In this document: positions 26,501 through 35,030 of the stretch, one piece after another | Layout of the letters: every line of letters begins with the position of its first letter | Numbering within the stretch: position 1 is the stretch's first letter | Assembly: GCF_900100955.1 (NCBI RefSeq) | Contig: NZ_FNCC01000008.1 | Span: 372,001 to 436,000 of the forward strand | DNA from: Lentzea fradiae | Lineage (GTDB): Bacteria; Actinomycetota; Actinomycetes; Mycobacteriales; Pseudonocardiaceae | DNA length: 64,000 nucleotides | Reading direction: 5' to 3' | The notes under the pieces: model-generated | Database searches by the model: none | What the model was told of the DNA's origin: nothing | What the model saw: only the letters and a program-made list of their open reading frames with translations | Made by a program: the position numbers and the translations under genes

Positions 26501-27017
26501 TGTCGAGCACGATCAGCATGTGTCGCTCGGCCACCAGCGTGCGGAACAGCCTCGCGCGGTCGGACAGGGTCGCCGGGATCGGCTCCGTGGGTCCCACCAG
26601 GCTCCGCAGCAGTTCTGCCAGCGCCTCCTCAGGCGGTGCCGGTTGGTCGCGGTCATACCCGCGCAGGTCGACGTAGAGGTCACCGTCGGGAAAAGTGCCG
26701 CGTACCCGGTGTGCCCAATGCACGGCAAGCGCGGTCTTGCCGACTCCAGCGGTACCGGACACCGCCGAAATCACGACCGTGCCCGTGTCGGAAGCCTGCT
26801 CCCGCAAGCGATCCAGAGCTTCCAGCTCATTCCGCCGTCCCGCGAAGTCCCGGACGTCGAGTGGCAGTTCTCTTGGCACACGAGCGACGGGCTTCGCCGG
26901 CTGCCCGGCGGTGAACACCAGATTGCCGGCGACATCACGGACCTGCACCACGTTGCCGCTCACGTGATCAGCGACGTTCGTGGCGCCGTATCGCGCCGCC
27001 GCGTCGCTGTCGTCCAC
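23562..27017 (-). CDS. STAND protein: NB-ARC ATPase, TPR-like repeats, CHAT protease
   Basis: The 1151-residue protein begins with a short Gly/Val motif (NVADHVSGNVVQVRDVAGNL), of the kind found at the start of actinobacterial STAND proteins. The NB-ARC domain follows (about 55-400), with Walker A GTAGVGKTALAV, Walker B MLIVLDNA and a winged-helix end. A helical TPR-like region spans about 430-850. The C-terminal CHAT caspase-like domain has the dyad His1022 (VVAHGEH) and Cys1062 (VLAACG). STAND-CHAT proteins sense a ligand, oligomerise and cleave a partner; several relatives are anti-phage or cell-death effectors. No clear partner is encoded beside it. It is divergent from a small protein at 27224. 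Confidence 0.88.
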   Translation of the reverse strand: MDDSDAAARYGATNVADHVSGNVVQVRDVAGNLVFTAGQPAKPVARVPRELPLDVRDFAGRRNELEALDRLREQASDTGTVVISAVSGTAGVGKTALAVHWAHRVRGTFPDGDLYVDLRGYDRDQPAPPEEALAELLRSLVGPTEPIPATLSDRARLFRTLVAERHMLIVLDNARSVEQVRPLLPGAGPTFVLVTSRDALAGLVVRDGASRVSLGLLDTDEAVQLFASLVGDRALRAPEAARMLCEWSALLPLALRVTAEMVNARPDESLPALAEELASAHHDRLDLLETGDDDRTTVRTVFSWSYRNLTSAAARAFRSIATVQLLSFDVRAVAALTGTGLVEARRAVSELERAHLVQPAGNGRVRTHDLLHSYAADLGRQTDDAPSREAAVERLFRYYVAAFGCALTIAIPTRRSGWHLEETLVPLPVFANSDSAWQWLRNEQQNLTATLEAVSHDLVPALMLSAAEQLLGVLAQHSGDLPAALTHFEQAWRFAPDASPEHVRTLWLDQVDTLLAAGMPNKASVYLNNVLELLHGADVAHDRSIGQVEHVRALCALLQSDYKSAQEATTEAITRFNRIGDDRAAVIAELTLLRAEMSLAKAWGDSSAAGLLEIAEDLSRRLRALDLADEADLALLWAARLAVSFGDVDAAEQFIAHTAPPRDGTSLDQVVFRCLVLAEFAAEQRRFDDALDCAESGLDRLLAAFDRYGVTDLVRGAGLFGRELGDLAVKLVLRRGHAAEEVLTWLERARAHLHRHQPVSLPDPAVADAVDDFIRITRTLQSQRVNGPVEARLAEQHEVALQRVSRLGWWSTTCAGANALSTVSELADALQDRALIEFVLSGDALVAVVVVAREEHLVKLGRASAVIEAIRLLRSDQTAMASDRLSPPLTEVITESARRVLDRLDAHLLRPLLPIIGERDLVVVPVGQLYAVPWNSLPSFRRRPVVVAPSATAWSRASTAAEDERAPGGVLLVVGPGVGAAAADEQLLRWHRGAVAFRGDDATVMAVLGAVPACDLLHVVAHGEHEPDNALFSRLELADAPLFAYQLGRLGKPPRQVVLAACGLSLHDIRPDDELLGFAGALLSVGTSTVVVAVNNVGELAARRTMENFHRALANGQSAAAALADAVADDPLRRPFICVGADSVLAGTQLS

Positions 27018-27223
27018 CGCACCACCGTAGCCGCGAGAGCCGGCGTTCGGGTGCGGACGGGGCCTGGAGCGAGATCTTCGGCAGGTCTGGCCATGCCTCC
27101 GCGATCATCGACCTGTAGACCGCACAGTCCTCCGACGGTGCGACGTCGATTCGTCCGATCGGGTCTCGCCGACTACGAAGCGTGAGTTTATGGTCCGAAG
27201 ACCACTGCCTGGAGGCGCGTCAG

Positions 27224-27526
27224 ATGGCATCGATGAACGTTGGCATGATCATGAAGCACGATCACAAGAAGGTGGTCATCCTCCGTACCGGCCTGAGCCT
27301 GGACGGTTCGGATGCCGTGATGATCGTGCCCTTCAAGAGCGGCAAGCCGTCGGATAATGCCCTGTACGTCAAGGCGAAGACCTGGGTGAAGGACTACTGG
27401 ATCCCGCTCGACCAGGTGAGTGTCGTCAAGGCGGCAGGCGTGGTTCACGCATGTACCAGTCCTGGGCGGCTTCCCAAGGAGCCGCTGAACGCCGTGCTGA
27501 AGGAAGTGAACAAGGTTTCACGGTGA
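27224..27526 (+). CDS. Small basic protein, possibly PemK/MazF-like
   Basis: The 100-residue basic protein has the strand order KKVVILRTG, DAVMIVPFKSG, ALYVKAKT, DYWIPLDQVSVVK and a terminal helix LPKEPLNAVLKEVNKV. This recalls the SH3-like barrel of PemK/MazF toxins, though the usual N-terminal RGDIW motif is not evident and no antitoxin gene is adjacent. ATG 27224 is chosen because GGAGG lies 8 bp upstream; a GTG at 27182 is in frame without one. It is divergent from the STAND/CHAT gene across ~206 bp. The family call is tentative. Confidence 0.6.
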   Translation: MASMNVGMIMKHDHKKVVILRTGLSLDGSDAVMIVPFKSGKPSDNALYVKAKTWVKDYWIPLDQVSVVKAAGVVHACTSPGRLPKEPLNAVLKEVNKVSR

Positions 27527-27611
27527 GCATCAGCCGCGGCCAAGGCGGAGGGCGATGGTGACGGGCTGAGTTGCTGTCCGCCTGCGAGACCAACCAACGT
27601 GAGCGACGTTC

Positions 27612-27636
27612 TAACGGTCGTCTCAGGTCCGCTCGG
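27612..27636 (+). promoter_or_regulatory. Shared regulatory element, site A (LuxR-type regulator gene)
   Basis: TAACGGTC at 27612 is followed by CTCAG (27622-27626) and CTCGG (27632-27636), a direct repeat with a 10-bp period. It ends 43 bp before ATG 27680. The same element stands before the MMPL gene (30634) and, less perfectly, before the OmpR-type regulator gene (35055, minus strand). A 10-bp tandem repeat suits a dimeric OmpR-family regulator. Confidence 0.6.
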
Positions 27637-27679
27637 TATGAAGTAGCCATCGCCGAGCGACCCCGAGAGGCAGCCGTTC

Positions 27680-28387
27680 ATGATCTCCGTGCTGGTGGTG
27701 GACGCACACCCGTTGCAGCGCCTCGGGTTTCGCATGCTGCTGGAGAGCGCCCCCGACACCGAGGTCGTCGGCGAGGCCGAGAACGGTGCCGAGGCCGTCC
27801 GCCGGGCCACCGAACTGGGTCCCGACGTGGTGCTGATGGACATCCGCCTGCCGGGCGTCGACGGGATCGAGGCCACCCGGCGCATCGCCGCCGCCGGCGG
27901 GCGTTCGCGCGTCCTCGTGCTGACCGCGTTCGACGTGGACCGGTACGCGTTCGCCGTGCTGCGGGCCGGAGCGAGCGGCTTCCTGCTCGAAGACGCCCGC
28001 CCGGAGGAGCTGCTCGCCGGCATCCGGGCCGTTGCCGCCGGGGACGCGGTGATCGCGCCCGCGCTGACCCGGCGGTTGCTCGACGTGGCCGCCGACCGGC
28101 TCGACGACGACCTCACCGCGCCTGTGCGGGACGATCCCCGGCTGGACTCGCTGACGCGCCGTGAGCGCGAGGTGCTCGTCGCCATCGGGCACGGGCTCAC
28201 CAACGGCGAGATCGCGCAACGGTTCACGCTCTCGGAGTCCACGGTCAAGACCCACGTCGGGCGGGTCCTCGCCAAGATCGGCGCACGGGACCGGGTCCAG
28301 GCCGTCATCCTCGCCTACGACCTGAGACTCACCCGGCCGGTTCAGCGAGCACGACCTGGCCTTCGACGACCGCGACCGGGATCTTGA
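27680..28387 (+). CDS. NarL/LuxR-type response regulator
   Basis: The 235-residue response regulator has a receiver domain (1-120) with phospho-acceptor Asp54 (VLMDIRLPG) and conserved Lys/Thr regions. The LuxR-type HTH at about 158-215 contains LTRREREVLVAIGHGLTNGE and STVKTHVGRVLAKIG. No cognate histidine kinase gene is adjacent; the nearest (32893) is paired with an OmpR-type regulator. Its promoter carries the regulatory element shared with that two-component operon, so it may sit below it in a cascade. Its last 59 bp overlap the 3' end of the convergent Rieske-fusion gene. Confidence 0.9.
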   Translation: MISVLVVDAHPLQRLGFRMLLESAPDTEVVGEAENGAEAVRRATELGPDVVLMDIRLPGVDGIEATRRIAAAGGRSRVLVLTAFDVDRYAFAVLRAGASGFLLEDARPEELLAGIRAVAAGDAVIAPALTRRLLDVAADRLDDDLTAPVRDDPRLDSLTRREREVLVAIGHGLTNGEIAQRFTLSESTVKTHVGRVLAKIGARDRVQAVILAYDLRLTRPVQRARPGLRRPRPGS

Positions 28388-29294
28388 CCAGTGGAGCGGG
28401 TGCGGGTCCGCCCGTCACCTGCCCGTGCTCGTCGTAGGTGGCGCCGTGACAAGGGCAGCGGAATCCGGGGCCGACATAGGAGACCGGGCAGCCCTGGTGA
28501 CGGCAGGTGGCGTTGAACGCCAGGAAGGTGTCCGGCGCCGGACGCAGGAGGTAGGCGGGCGTCCCGTCCGGCGTGGTGAAGCTCTTCGACGAGCCGACGG
28601 CGACGTCGTCGACGGCGGCGATCACCGGGCCGCGGCTCACCGGGGCCGCCGACGAGCTGGCAGGACGCCGGGCGAGTGCCAGCGCGCTGCCCGCGGTGAC
28701 TCCGGCCGCGGTCACCGCTCCCGCTATCAGACCGCCCCGCAGCACGGTCCGCCGCTCGACGTCCTCTTGCACCGCCTCTCTTTCCTCCGGCGTGGGGTGC
28801 GTCGGCAGGCCGAGCCCGTGCCGCACCTTCCTGCGTAGCCAGGCGGTCAGTGACAACACCCCGGCGTCGCCCGCGATCAGCAACGGGGTCCAGGCGACAG
28901 CGAACACGATGTCGGCCCCGAGGTAGTACGGCCAGGTCGTCCAGCTCACGGTCAGGAAGAAGCCGAGCGAGAGCAGGACACCGCCGAGCGCGGCGAGCCG
29001 GGTGAACAGCCCGAGCAGGGTGGCGAGCCCGGCCGCGACCTCCCCGAAGGCGATCGCGAGCCCGGCCGCGGTCGCCTGGTCGGCGGCCAGCGAGACCAGC
29101 GGGCCGATCGGGGAGGACGCGGCGGCGTTCACCATCTGCGCTTGGACGCCGAGTGGCGAGGCGTCATCCAGGTAGTGCGTGTCGAAGAGCTTGGAGAGAC
29201 CGGCATAGAGGAAGGTGCCGCCGAGAAAAGCACGCAGCGGCAACAGCATCCAGACCGGTGACCGCCTCGGGGAATCCAGACGCAACCGGGTCAT
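28329..29294 (-). CDS. DoxX-like membrane domain fused to a Tat-exported Rieske [2Fe-2S] domain
   Basis: The 321-residue fusion begins with a DoxX/DoxD-like four-helix membrane domain (about 15-150: FLGGTFLYAGLSKLFDTHYL; PYYLGADIVFAVAWTPLLIA). A cytoplasmic loop carries an internal twin-arginine motif (ERRTVLRGG, Arg181-182) before a fifth helix. The Rieske domain lies outside, with cluster ligands Cys264, His266, Cys280 and His283 and the disulphide pair Cys269/Cys282. The internal Tat signal recalls actinobacterial QcrA. DoxD is a thiosulphate:quinone oxidoreductase subunit; together the parts suggest electron transfer between the quinone pool and an external acceptor. It overlaps the copper-monooxygenase gene by 4 bp (ATGA). 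Confidence 0.88.
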   Translation of the reverse strand: MTRLRLDSPRRSPVWMLLPLRAFLGGTFLYAGLSKLFDTHYLDDASPLGVQAQMVNAAASSPIGPLVSLAADQATAAGLAIAFGEVAAGLATLLGLFTRLAALGGVLLSLGFFLTVSWTTWPYYLGADIVFAVAWTPLLIAGDAGVLSLTAWLRRKVRHGLGLPTHPTPEEREAVQEDVERRTVLRGGLIAGAVTAAGVTAGSALALARRPASSSAAPVSRGPVIAAVDDVAVGSSKSFTTPDGTPAYLLRPAPDTFLAFNATCRHQGCPVSYVGPGFRCPCHGATYDEHGQVTGGPAPAPLVKIPVAVVEGQVVLAEPAG

Positions 29295-30493
29295 GGCCTG
29301 GCCGAGACCGTCATGATGCCCGTGCACATCTCGTCGCTGGTGCCGTCGCCCCACACCACGTAACGCGGCGGCAGCTTGCTCAGCTGCGGCAGCTGTTTGC
29401 GCAGCCCCGCGTCGTGGGTGCACGTCACTCGCAGCGTGTCGCCCGGACCGACCTCCACCGGTGACGGCAGCTTCAGCAGCTGCTGCTTGTCGAAGTCGAA
29501 CTGCGGCACGTCCAGCACGACCTTGGCGTCCGGCCTGCCCGGATTGAGCTCGACCTTGATGGCCCGCCCGAGCATGTGCATGTGGCCGAAACCGGCGAAC
29601 AGCGTCATCGGCGCCTCGACCTCGTGGTCGCACGTCTGGGTGTCACCGGGCTTCGGTGCGCCGCCCTTGTTGCACTCCTCCACCTGACGGTCCGCCATCT
29701 CGCCGACGTCCTGCCCGAACCGCGTCGTCACGTCCGCGATCGAGGCCGCCCGGTCGCAGAGCGGACCTGACTCGTCCGCGGCACAGGGCAGGTCGGTCGG
29801 CGCGTCGAGCGACCACGTCTCGAGCTCCCGGGTCTGCGGAGTGCCGTCCGTCAGCCGCAGCCGCACCGACGAACGGTCCGACCCGGCCGGCTTCCCGTCG
29901 GTCGCGAGCAGGTTGTAGTGGATCTGGAGCACGATCAGGCTGCCCGGCTCCAGCTTGAAACCGGCGTCCTGGTCGAGCAGCGCCTCCGTGGCGCCCGGCG
30001 CCCAGGTGTCCACCCACGCCGCGTCGCCCTCTTCCACCTCGGCGCCCGCAACACCGGTCCCGCCGAAGCACTGCCAGCCGGGGCCGGGGGTCTTCGCGTC
30101 CTGCTCACGCACCGCGGCGGCGCCACCCGGCGGCACCGCGTAGACGATGGCGTGGTGCGCGACGGCGACGTTCTCGGGCGTGAACTGGGTCCCGGTCAGG
30201 AACGCCGTCTTGGTCAGGCCCGGATCGATCATCTGGCACCGGTACTCGTCCGTGCCGCCCTCCGGCGGCGCCGGCGTGTACGCCTCGGGCATCTTCAGGT
30301 CGGCGAACCGCTCACCGGCGCGCAGCGGCAGCGGTGCGGCCGACGGTTGGCCGGCGTGCCCGTGGTGGGAACCAGCCGCAGTGGGCGCCGCACCGTTGCC
30401 GGGGTTCGACCCGCAGGCGACGACGGCGAACACCGTCGCCAACGCCGTGGTGACCGCACCAAATCTCCACAGTGGACTAACGCGTTTCCTCAT
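29291..30493 (-). CDS. PHM-like type II copper monooxygenase lipoprotein
   Basis: The 400-residue lipoprotein (Cys27 in FAVVACGS) resembles copper type II ascorbate-dependent monooxygenases such as peptidylglycine alpha-hydroxylating monooxygenase (PHM). All six copper ligands of PHM have counterparts in order: His113-His114 (VAHHAIVYAV) and His192 (LQIHYN) for CuH; His304, His306 (GHMHMLGRAI) and Met389 (TSDEMC) for CuM. Several Cys pairs could form disulphides. A short HHGHAG stretch after the lipid anchor may bind copper. It is first in a two-gene operon with the DoxX-Rieske fusion, which could replace ascorbate as reductant. The substrate is unknown. Confidence 0.85.
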   Translation of the reverse strand: MRKRVSPLWRFGAVTTALATVFAVVACGSNPGNGAAPTAAGSHHGHAGQPSAAPLPLRAGERFADLKMPEAYTPAPPEGGTDEYRCQMIDPGLTKTAFLTGTQFTPENVAVAHHAIVYAVPPGGAAAVREQDAKTPGPGWQCFGGTGVAGAEVEEGDAAWVDTWAPGATEALLDQDAGFKLEPGSLIVLQIHYNLLATDGKPAGSDRSSVRLRLTDGTPQTRELETWSLDAPTDLPCAADESGPLCDRAASIADVTTRFGQDVGEMADRQVEECNKGGAPKPGDTQTCDHEVEAPMTLFAGFGHMHMLGRAIKVELNPGRPDAKVVLDVPQFDFDKQQLLKLPSPVEVGPGDTLRVTCTHDAGLRKQLPQLSKLPPRYVVWGDGTSDEMCTGIMTVSARP

Positions 30494-30633
30494 GAGCTGA
30501 ACGCTAGGCCCGATTCCATTTCGTTTCGTCGTACCGCGGTCGTCATTTCTGGAGTGGTCCGGTACGACGGTACGACTTCGTGGTGTCCTCACAGGACTTC
30601 CGCTGTCCCGCGTGCCCTGCCTGAGCACCGCTT

Positions 30634-30658
30634 TAACGGTCCTCTCAGATTCGCTCAG
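30634..30658 (+). promoter_or_regulatory. Shared regulatory element, site B (MMPL promoter)
   Basis: TAACGGTC at 30634 is followed by perfect tandem CTCAG copies at 30644-30648 and 30654-30658. It ends 48 bp before ATG 30707. It lies in the 213-bp divergent region, so it may also affect the copper-monooxygenase operon. This is the cleanest of the three sites. Confidence 0.65.
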
Positions 30659-30706
30659 TAGGAATTCGGCGTCAGACAGGCGATACACGTGACAGGGGGT
30701 TGGTGA

Positions 30707-32854
30707 ATGGCAGGCAACATCGCGCCGTCCGGGGAGACTCCGGCCGGCGGGCTGGCAGGCCGGTGGGTGCCGTGGCTGGTGATCGGCTTGTGGCTGGTGC
30801 TGACGATCGTCATGGTGCCGTTGAGCGGAAAGCTGAGTTCGGTCACCACCGACAGCGCCGCGGACACGCTTCCGGCCAGCGCAGAGTCCACCCGGGTGGC
30901 GGTGCTGGAAGACAGGTTTCCCGGCGGGAACGACAACACGTTCGTCTTCGTGTACCACCGCGCCGGTGGCATGACCGACGCCGACCGGGCGACGGTCGAG
31001 CGCCATTACAAAACCCTTGCCAAGCAGTACCCGCCGAAGGTGGCGGCCCCGCCCGGCGAGGAGGACGAGGGTCCGGAGACGAGACCTTCCGCCGATGGCA
31101 AAGCGATGATGTTCACCCTCGACGTGAGCCCCACCTACGGGCCACCGGAAACCATCGTCGGCCCGTTGCGCGACGCCGCGAAGGACCGCCCCGCCGGCTT
31201 GGAACTCGAGGTGACCGGCCCGGCCGCGGTCGACGCCGACATGGACGCCGTCTTCGACGGCATCGACCTCCAGGTCCTCCTCACCACCATCATCGTGGTG
31301 ACGCTGCTGCTCGTCATCACCTACCGCAGCCCGGTGCTGTGGCTCATTCCGCTCATGGCCGTGGGCGCGGCCGCGCTGACCGCGATGGCAACCGTCTACT
31401 TGCTGGTCAAGGGGTTCGGCATCGTGGTGAACGACCAGAACTCGGCGCTGCTGACGATCCTGGTGTTCGGCGTCGGCACTGACTACGCGCTGTTGCTCAT
31501 CGCCCGCTATCGGGAAGCGTTGCACCACAACGAAAACGTCCGCGTCGCGATGCTCCACGCACTACGCGGCGCGGCGCCGGCCATCGTCGCGTCCGCGGCC
31601 ACCGTGATCGCCGGTCTGCTCTGCCTGCTCGTCGCGGACCTGAACAGCACCAGCGGGCTGGGCCCGATCGGCGCGGCCGGCATCCTGTGCGCGCTGGTGG
31701 CCATGCTGACGTTGTTCCCGGCGATCCTGGTGGTCCTCGGCAGGCGGATCTTCTGGCCCGCCATCCCGCGGTTCAGCACGACGGTGGAGGAGAAGCCGGG
31801 ACCGTGGGTCCGGCTCGGTGCCGCCATCAGCCGCCGCCGGTGGGTCGCGACGCTCGGCTCGCTCGGCGTCCTGGGCGTGCTCGCCATCGGGCTGGTGGGC
31901 AACACCGGCCCGCTGCGGGAGCAGGACCAGTTCGTGTCCGCGCCGGAGTCGGTCAGCGGCTTCACCGTGCTGCGCCAGCACTTCCCCGAGCTGGGTGGCC
32001 AGCCGATGACGGTCTTCACGCGCCCTGCGCACCAGGAACGGGTGATCGACGTCGTCAAGAACACTCCCGGTGTGGCAACGGCCTTCCCCGGCCGGACCAG
32101 CGGTGACTGGGCCGACATCTCGGTGTTCCCGGCGGACGCGCCGGACACCGCCGCGGAGTACGAGACGATCGAACGGGTGCGCACCGCCGTGCACGCGGTG
32201 AGCGGAGCGGAGGCGATGGTCGGCGGGCCGAGCGCGGAGAACCTCGACACCGAGCTGACCGCCGCCCGCGACCAGAAGCTGGTGATCCCGTTGGTGCTCC
32301 TGGTGGTTCTGGTCGTCCTCGGTCTCCTGCTCCGGGCGGTCGTGGCCCCGCTGGTCCTGATGGGCACCGTGATCGTCTCGTTCGCGGCGGCCTTCGGCGG
32401 CAGCGTGTTCGTCTTCGACACGCTCCTCGGCTTCAAGGGCGTCGACTCCTCGGTGCCACTGCTGGCTTTCCTGTTCCTCGTGGCGCTCGGCGTCGACTAC
32501 AACATCTTCCTGGCCAGCAGGGCACGGGAGGAGACCGCCCGCCTGGGCACCAGAGCGGGCATGCTCAAAGCCCTCTCCGCCACCGGCGGCGTCATCACCT
32601 CGGCGGGCCTGGTCCTGGCGGCCACGTTCGCGGTCCTCGTCACGCTCCCGCTGGTGATGCTGATCGAGGTCGGCTTCTTGGTCGCCTTCGGCGTGCTGCT
32701 CGACGCCCTGCTGGTGCGGTCGGTCCTGGTGCCGGCCCTGACCCTGCTGATCGGCAGGCGCATGTGGTGGCCGAGCAGGCTGTCCCGGCCAGCCGAGCCT
32801 CCGACCGGTCAACGACCACACGCCGACGACGAAGAGCCCGCACTGCAACGGTAA
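30707..32854 (+). CDS. MMPL/RND-family membrane transporter
   Basis: The 715-residue transporter has the 12-helix, two-repeat topology of MMPL proteins. There is one helix at the N-terminus, an external loop of ~150 residues, a five-helix block with the proton-relay motif FGVGTDYALLL, a second external domain, and a matching block with ALGVDYNIFLA. Actinobacterial MMPL proteins export lipids, siderophores or antibiotics. GGGGG lies upstream of ATG 30707. Its promoter holds the best copy of the regulatory element shared with both response-regulator genes, so it is probably an output of the two-component system at 32893-34991. The substrate is unknown. Confidence 0.92.
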   Translation: MAGNIAPSGETPAGGLAGRWVPWLVIGLWLVLTIVMVPLSGKLSSVTTDSAADTLPASAESTRVAVLEDRFPGGNDNTFVFVYHRAGGMTDADRATVERHYKTLAKQYPPKVAAPPGEEDEGPETRPSADGKAMMFTLDVSPTYGPPETIVGPLRDAAKDRPAGLELEVTGPAAVDADMDAVFDGIDLQVLLTTIIVVTLLLVITYRSPVLWLIPLMAVGAAALTAMATVYLLVKGFGIVVNDQNSALLTILVFGVGTDYALLLIARYREALHHNENVRVAMLHALRGAAPAIVASAATVIAGLLCLLVADLNSTSGLGPIGAAGILCALVAMLTLFPAILVVLGRRIFWPAIPRFSTTVEEKPGPWVRLGAAISRRRWVATLGSLGVLGVLAIGLVGNTGPLREQDQFVSAPESVSGFTVLRQHFPELGGQPMTVFTRPAHQERVIDVVKNTPGVATAFPGRTSGDWADISVFPADAPDTAAEYETIERVRTAVHAVSGAEAMVGGPSAENLDTELTAARDQKLVIPLVLLVVLVVLGLLLRAVVAPLVLMGTVIVSFAAAFGGSVFVFDTLLGFKGVDSSVPLLAFLFLVALGVDYNIFLASRAREETARLGTRAGMLKALSATGGVITSAGLVLAATFAVLVTLPLVMLIEVGFLVAFGVLLDALLVRSVLVPALTLLIGRRMWWPSRLSRPAEPPTGQRPHADDEEPALQR

Positions 32855-32865
32855 AACGGCGGGAG

Positions 32866-32892
32866 TCCGGGACGGGCCGGCCCTGTCCCGGA
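32866..32892. terminator. Hairpin between convergent MMPL and kinase genes
   Basis: TCCGGGAC (32866-32873) pairs with GTCCCGGA (32885-32892), and the interior GGGCCGGCCC is itself self-complementary. It fills almost the whole convergent gap, up to the kinase stop codon. Confidence 0.65.
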
Positions 32893-34311
32893 TCAACGCA
32901 CCGCGGTGTCGTTCCCGGCGATGAGCCGCGCGGCCGGGAGCTCCACCCGAAGCAACGCGCCACCACGCGCCGAGCGCCCCACGGTGGCCCGGCCGCCGTG
33001 GGCGTCGACGACCCGCTGCACGATCGACAGCCCCAGACCGGATCCCGGCAACGCCCTGGCGCTGTCAGCACGGTAGAACCGGTCGAACACCCGCGGCACA
33101 TCGGCCGCGTCGATGCCCGGCCCGGCATCGTCGACCTCGAGCACCGCCGCCGCCCCCTCGGCACGAAGCCGGACCTGCACCGGCTGGCCCGCGGGAGACC
33201 ACTTGCCGGCGTTGTCGACGAGGTTGAGCACCGCCCGCTGAAGCGCAGCAGGACGCCCGCTCACCCACACCGAGCTCACATCGAGCGCAACCTCGACATC
33301 AGGCACACGAGAACCCGCCTGGGTCGCGGCTGCCACCACCACGTCGGCGAAGTCGAGCAGTTCCGTGTTCTCGTCACCGACATCGCCACGGGCCAAGTCG
33401 GTCAACTCGGCGACAAGCGTGCTCAGTTCGGCCACCTGGCCACCGAGATCGTTGAGCAACCGGCTCCGGCTCTCCGAGGGCAACGCACTGTCCAGCGTGC
33501 CGCGCCGATCAAGCCGGATCAACAGCTCGATGTTCAGACGCAGACTGGTGAGCGGCGTCTTGAGCTCGTGAGCGGCGTCCTCGGCGAGCAACCGCTGGGC
33601 CTGCCGCGAGTCCCGCAGCGCGGCCAGCATGTCGTTGATCGACCGGATCAGCTGCCGGATCTCCCCACCGCCCTCGTCAGGGATTCCGGCGTCAAGATCC
33701 CGAGTGCGCGCGACACGGACAGCGGCGGCGGTCAGCCGGTCGATCGGCGCCAGCCCCGTCCGAGCCACCGCCCGCCCGACCAGCCCGCCGCAGACCACGC
33801 AGAGCAGCCCGATCAGCAGCATCCCCAACCCGAACCGGTTGACCGAGCTGTCATCGGCGACGCGGACCACCTGCACCGCACCGTCGGCAACCCGCAGCGT
33901 GTAGACGAGGTAGCCGTCATCATCGCTGTCCCCGGACTCCATCAGCTCAGCCGAAACCCCCTGAACCACGAGCCCGGCACCCTCACTGACCGGAGGCAGC
34001 GAGGGCTGCCCGTCCGGCACCCGAACCGAGCCGTCGGCCAGGACCACCCGCATCAGCAGCCCGGACCCGGGATACGGCGGCAACTGGACCTGTGCCAACC
34101 CGGCGCGTTCCGCATTCGCCGCCAGGACACGGGAATCAGCCCGCAACTGCTCCTCCGCGGTGCTCCGCAGCTCCCAGTCCAGCAGCTCACTGGCCACCTG
34201 AAAAGCAGCGAACACACTGACCGCGATGGCCGTGGCAGCGATCACCGTCAGCCTGGTCCGCAACGACTGCCGATGCCACCAACGCCGCAGCCGGCCGCCG
34301 GTCCTGCTCAC
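32893..34311 (-). CDS. Membrane sensor histidine kinase
   Basis: The 472-residue kinase has a first membrane helix (about 21-40), an external sensor region of ~115 residues, a second helix (about 160-182), HAMP (to about 235), HisKA with the phospho-acceptor His248 ([12 protein letters not shown]) and HATPase_c with N-box [11 protein letters not shown]1 DDAGPGI and G2 [10 protein letters not shown]. It overlaps its response-regulator gene by 4 bp, so the two are co-translated. The small external domain suggests an envelope or small-molecule signal. The adjacent convergent MMPL gene is a probable target. Confidence 0.93.
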   Translation of the reverse strand: MSRTGGRLRRWWHRQSLRTRLTVIAATAIAVSVFAAFQVASELLDWELRSTAEEQLRADSRVLAANAERAGLAQVQLPPYPGSGLLMRVVLADGSVRVPDGQPSLPPVSEGAGLVVQGVSAELMESGDSDDDGYLVYTLRVADGAVQVVRVADDSSVNRFGLGMLLIGLLCVVCGGLVGRAVARTGLAPIDRLTAAAVRVARTRDLDAGIPDEGGGEIRQLIRSINDMLAALRDSRQAQRLLAEDAAHELKTPLTSLRLNIELLIRLDRRGTLDSALPSESRSRLLNDLGGQVAELSTLVAELTDLARGDVGDENTELLDFADVVVAAATQAGSRVPDVEVALDVSSVWVSGRPAALQRAVLNLVDNAGKWSPAGQPVQVRLRAEGAAAVLEVDDAGPGIDAADVPRVFDRFYRADSARALPGSGLGLSIVQRVVDAHGGRATVGRSARGGALLRVELPAARLIAGNDTAVR

Positions 34312-34991
34312 GGAGGAGTCTCCCGCAACGTGTAGCCCAGCCCGCGCCGCGTGTAGATCAGCCGAGGCTCACCCCCAGCCTCCAACTTGCGCCGCAGATA
34401 ACTCACATACACCTGGAGGTTGTTGGAGGTGACACTCATGTCGAAGCCCCAGATCGCCTCGAACAGCTCGCCCCGCGTCAACACGCGGGTCGCGTTGCGC
34501 ACCAACACCTCCAACAGGAAGAACTCGGTCCGCGTCAACCGAAGCGCCCGCTCACCCCGCCAAGCCTCGAACCGGTCGGGATCAACCCGGAGGTCGGCGA
34601 AGGTCAGAACCTGCTCCCCGTCATCGCTCTGCGCACGACGGCGCAACAGAGCCCGAACCCTGGCCAGCAACTCCTCGGTGGCGAACGGCTTGGGCAGGTA
34701 GTCATCAGCCCCCGCGTCCAGCCCCGCGACCCGATCCGAAACCTGGTCCCGCGCCGTCAACATCAACACCGGCAGATCCCACCCCGCCGCCCGCAACCTC
34801 CGACAGGTCTCCACCCCGCCGAGACGAGGCATCATCACGTCGAGGATCAACAGATCCGGCTCGGCAGCACCGATCCCGTCGAGCACGGCGAGACCGTTGG
34901 CAACGGTGCTGGTCTCATACCCCTCGACCTGCAGCACCCGCTCCAACGACTCGCGGATGGCCGCCTCGTCATCCGCGATCATGATCCGCAC
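34308..34991 (-). CDS. OmpR/PhoB-type response regulator
   Basis: The 227-residue regulator has a receiver domain (1-115) with Asp51 ([13 protein letters not shown]) and the KPFATEEL lysine motif, and a winged-helix DNA-binding domain (about 130-225) with [20 protein letters not shown] and [13 protein letters not shown]. The start is the GTG at 34991, with GGAGG 8 bp upstream; the longer frame to 35039 has no ribosome-binding site. A TAACG/CTCAG element ends 39 bp upstream, suggesting autoregulation. OmpR-family dimers bind 10-11-bp direct repeats, which matches the element found here and at two other promoters. Confidence 0.93.
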   Translation of the reverse strand: MRIMIADDEAAIRESLERVLQVEGYETSTVANGLAVLDGIGAAEPDLLILDVMMPRLGGVETCRRLRAAGWDLPVLMLTARDQVSDRVAGLDAGADDYLPKPFATEELLARVRALLRRRAQSDDGEQVLTFADLRVDPDRFEAWRGERALRLTRTEFFLLEVLVRNATRVLTRGELFEAIWGFDMSVTSNNLQVYVSYLRRKLEAGGEPRLIYTRRGLGYTLRETPP

Positions 34992-35030
34992 GCCGGCCCC
35001 CTCCAGTCGATGCTTTCGCCGCTCATCGTC

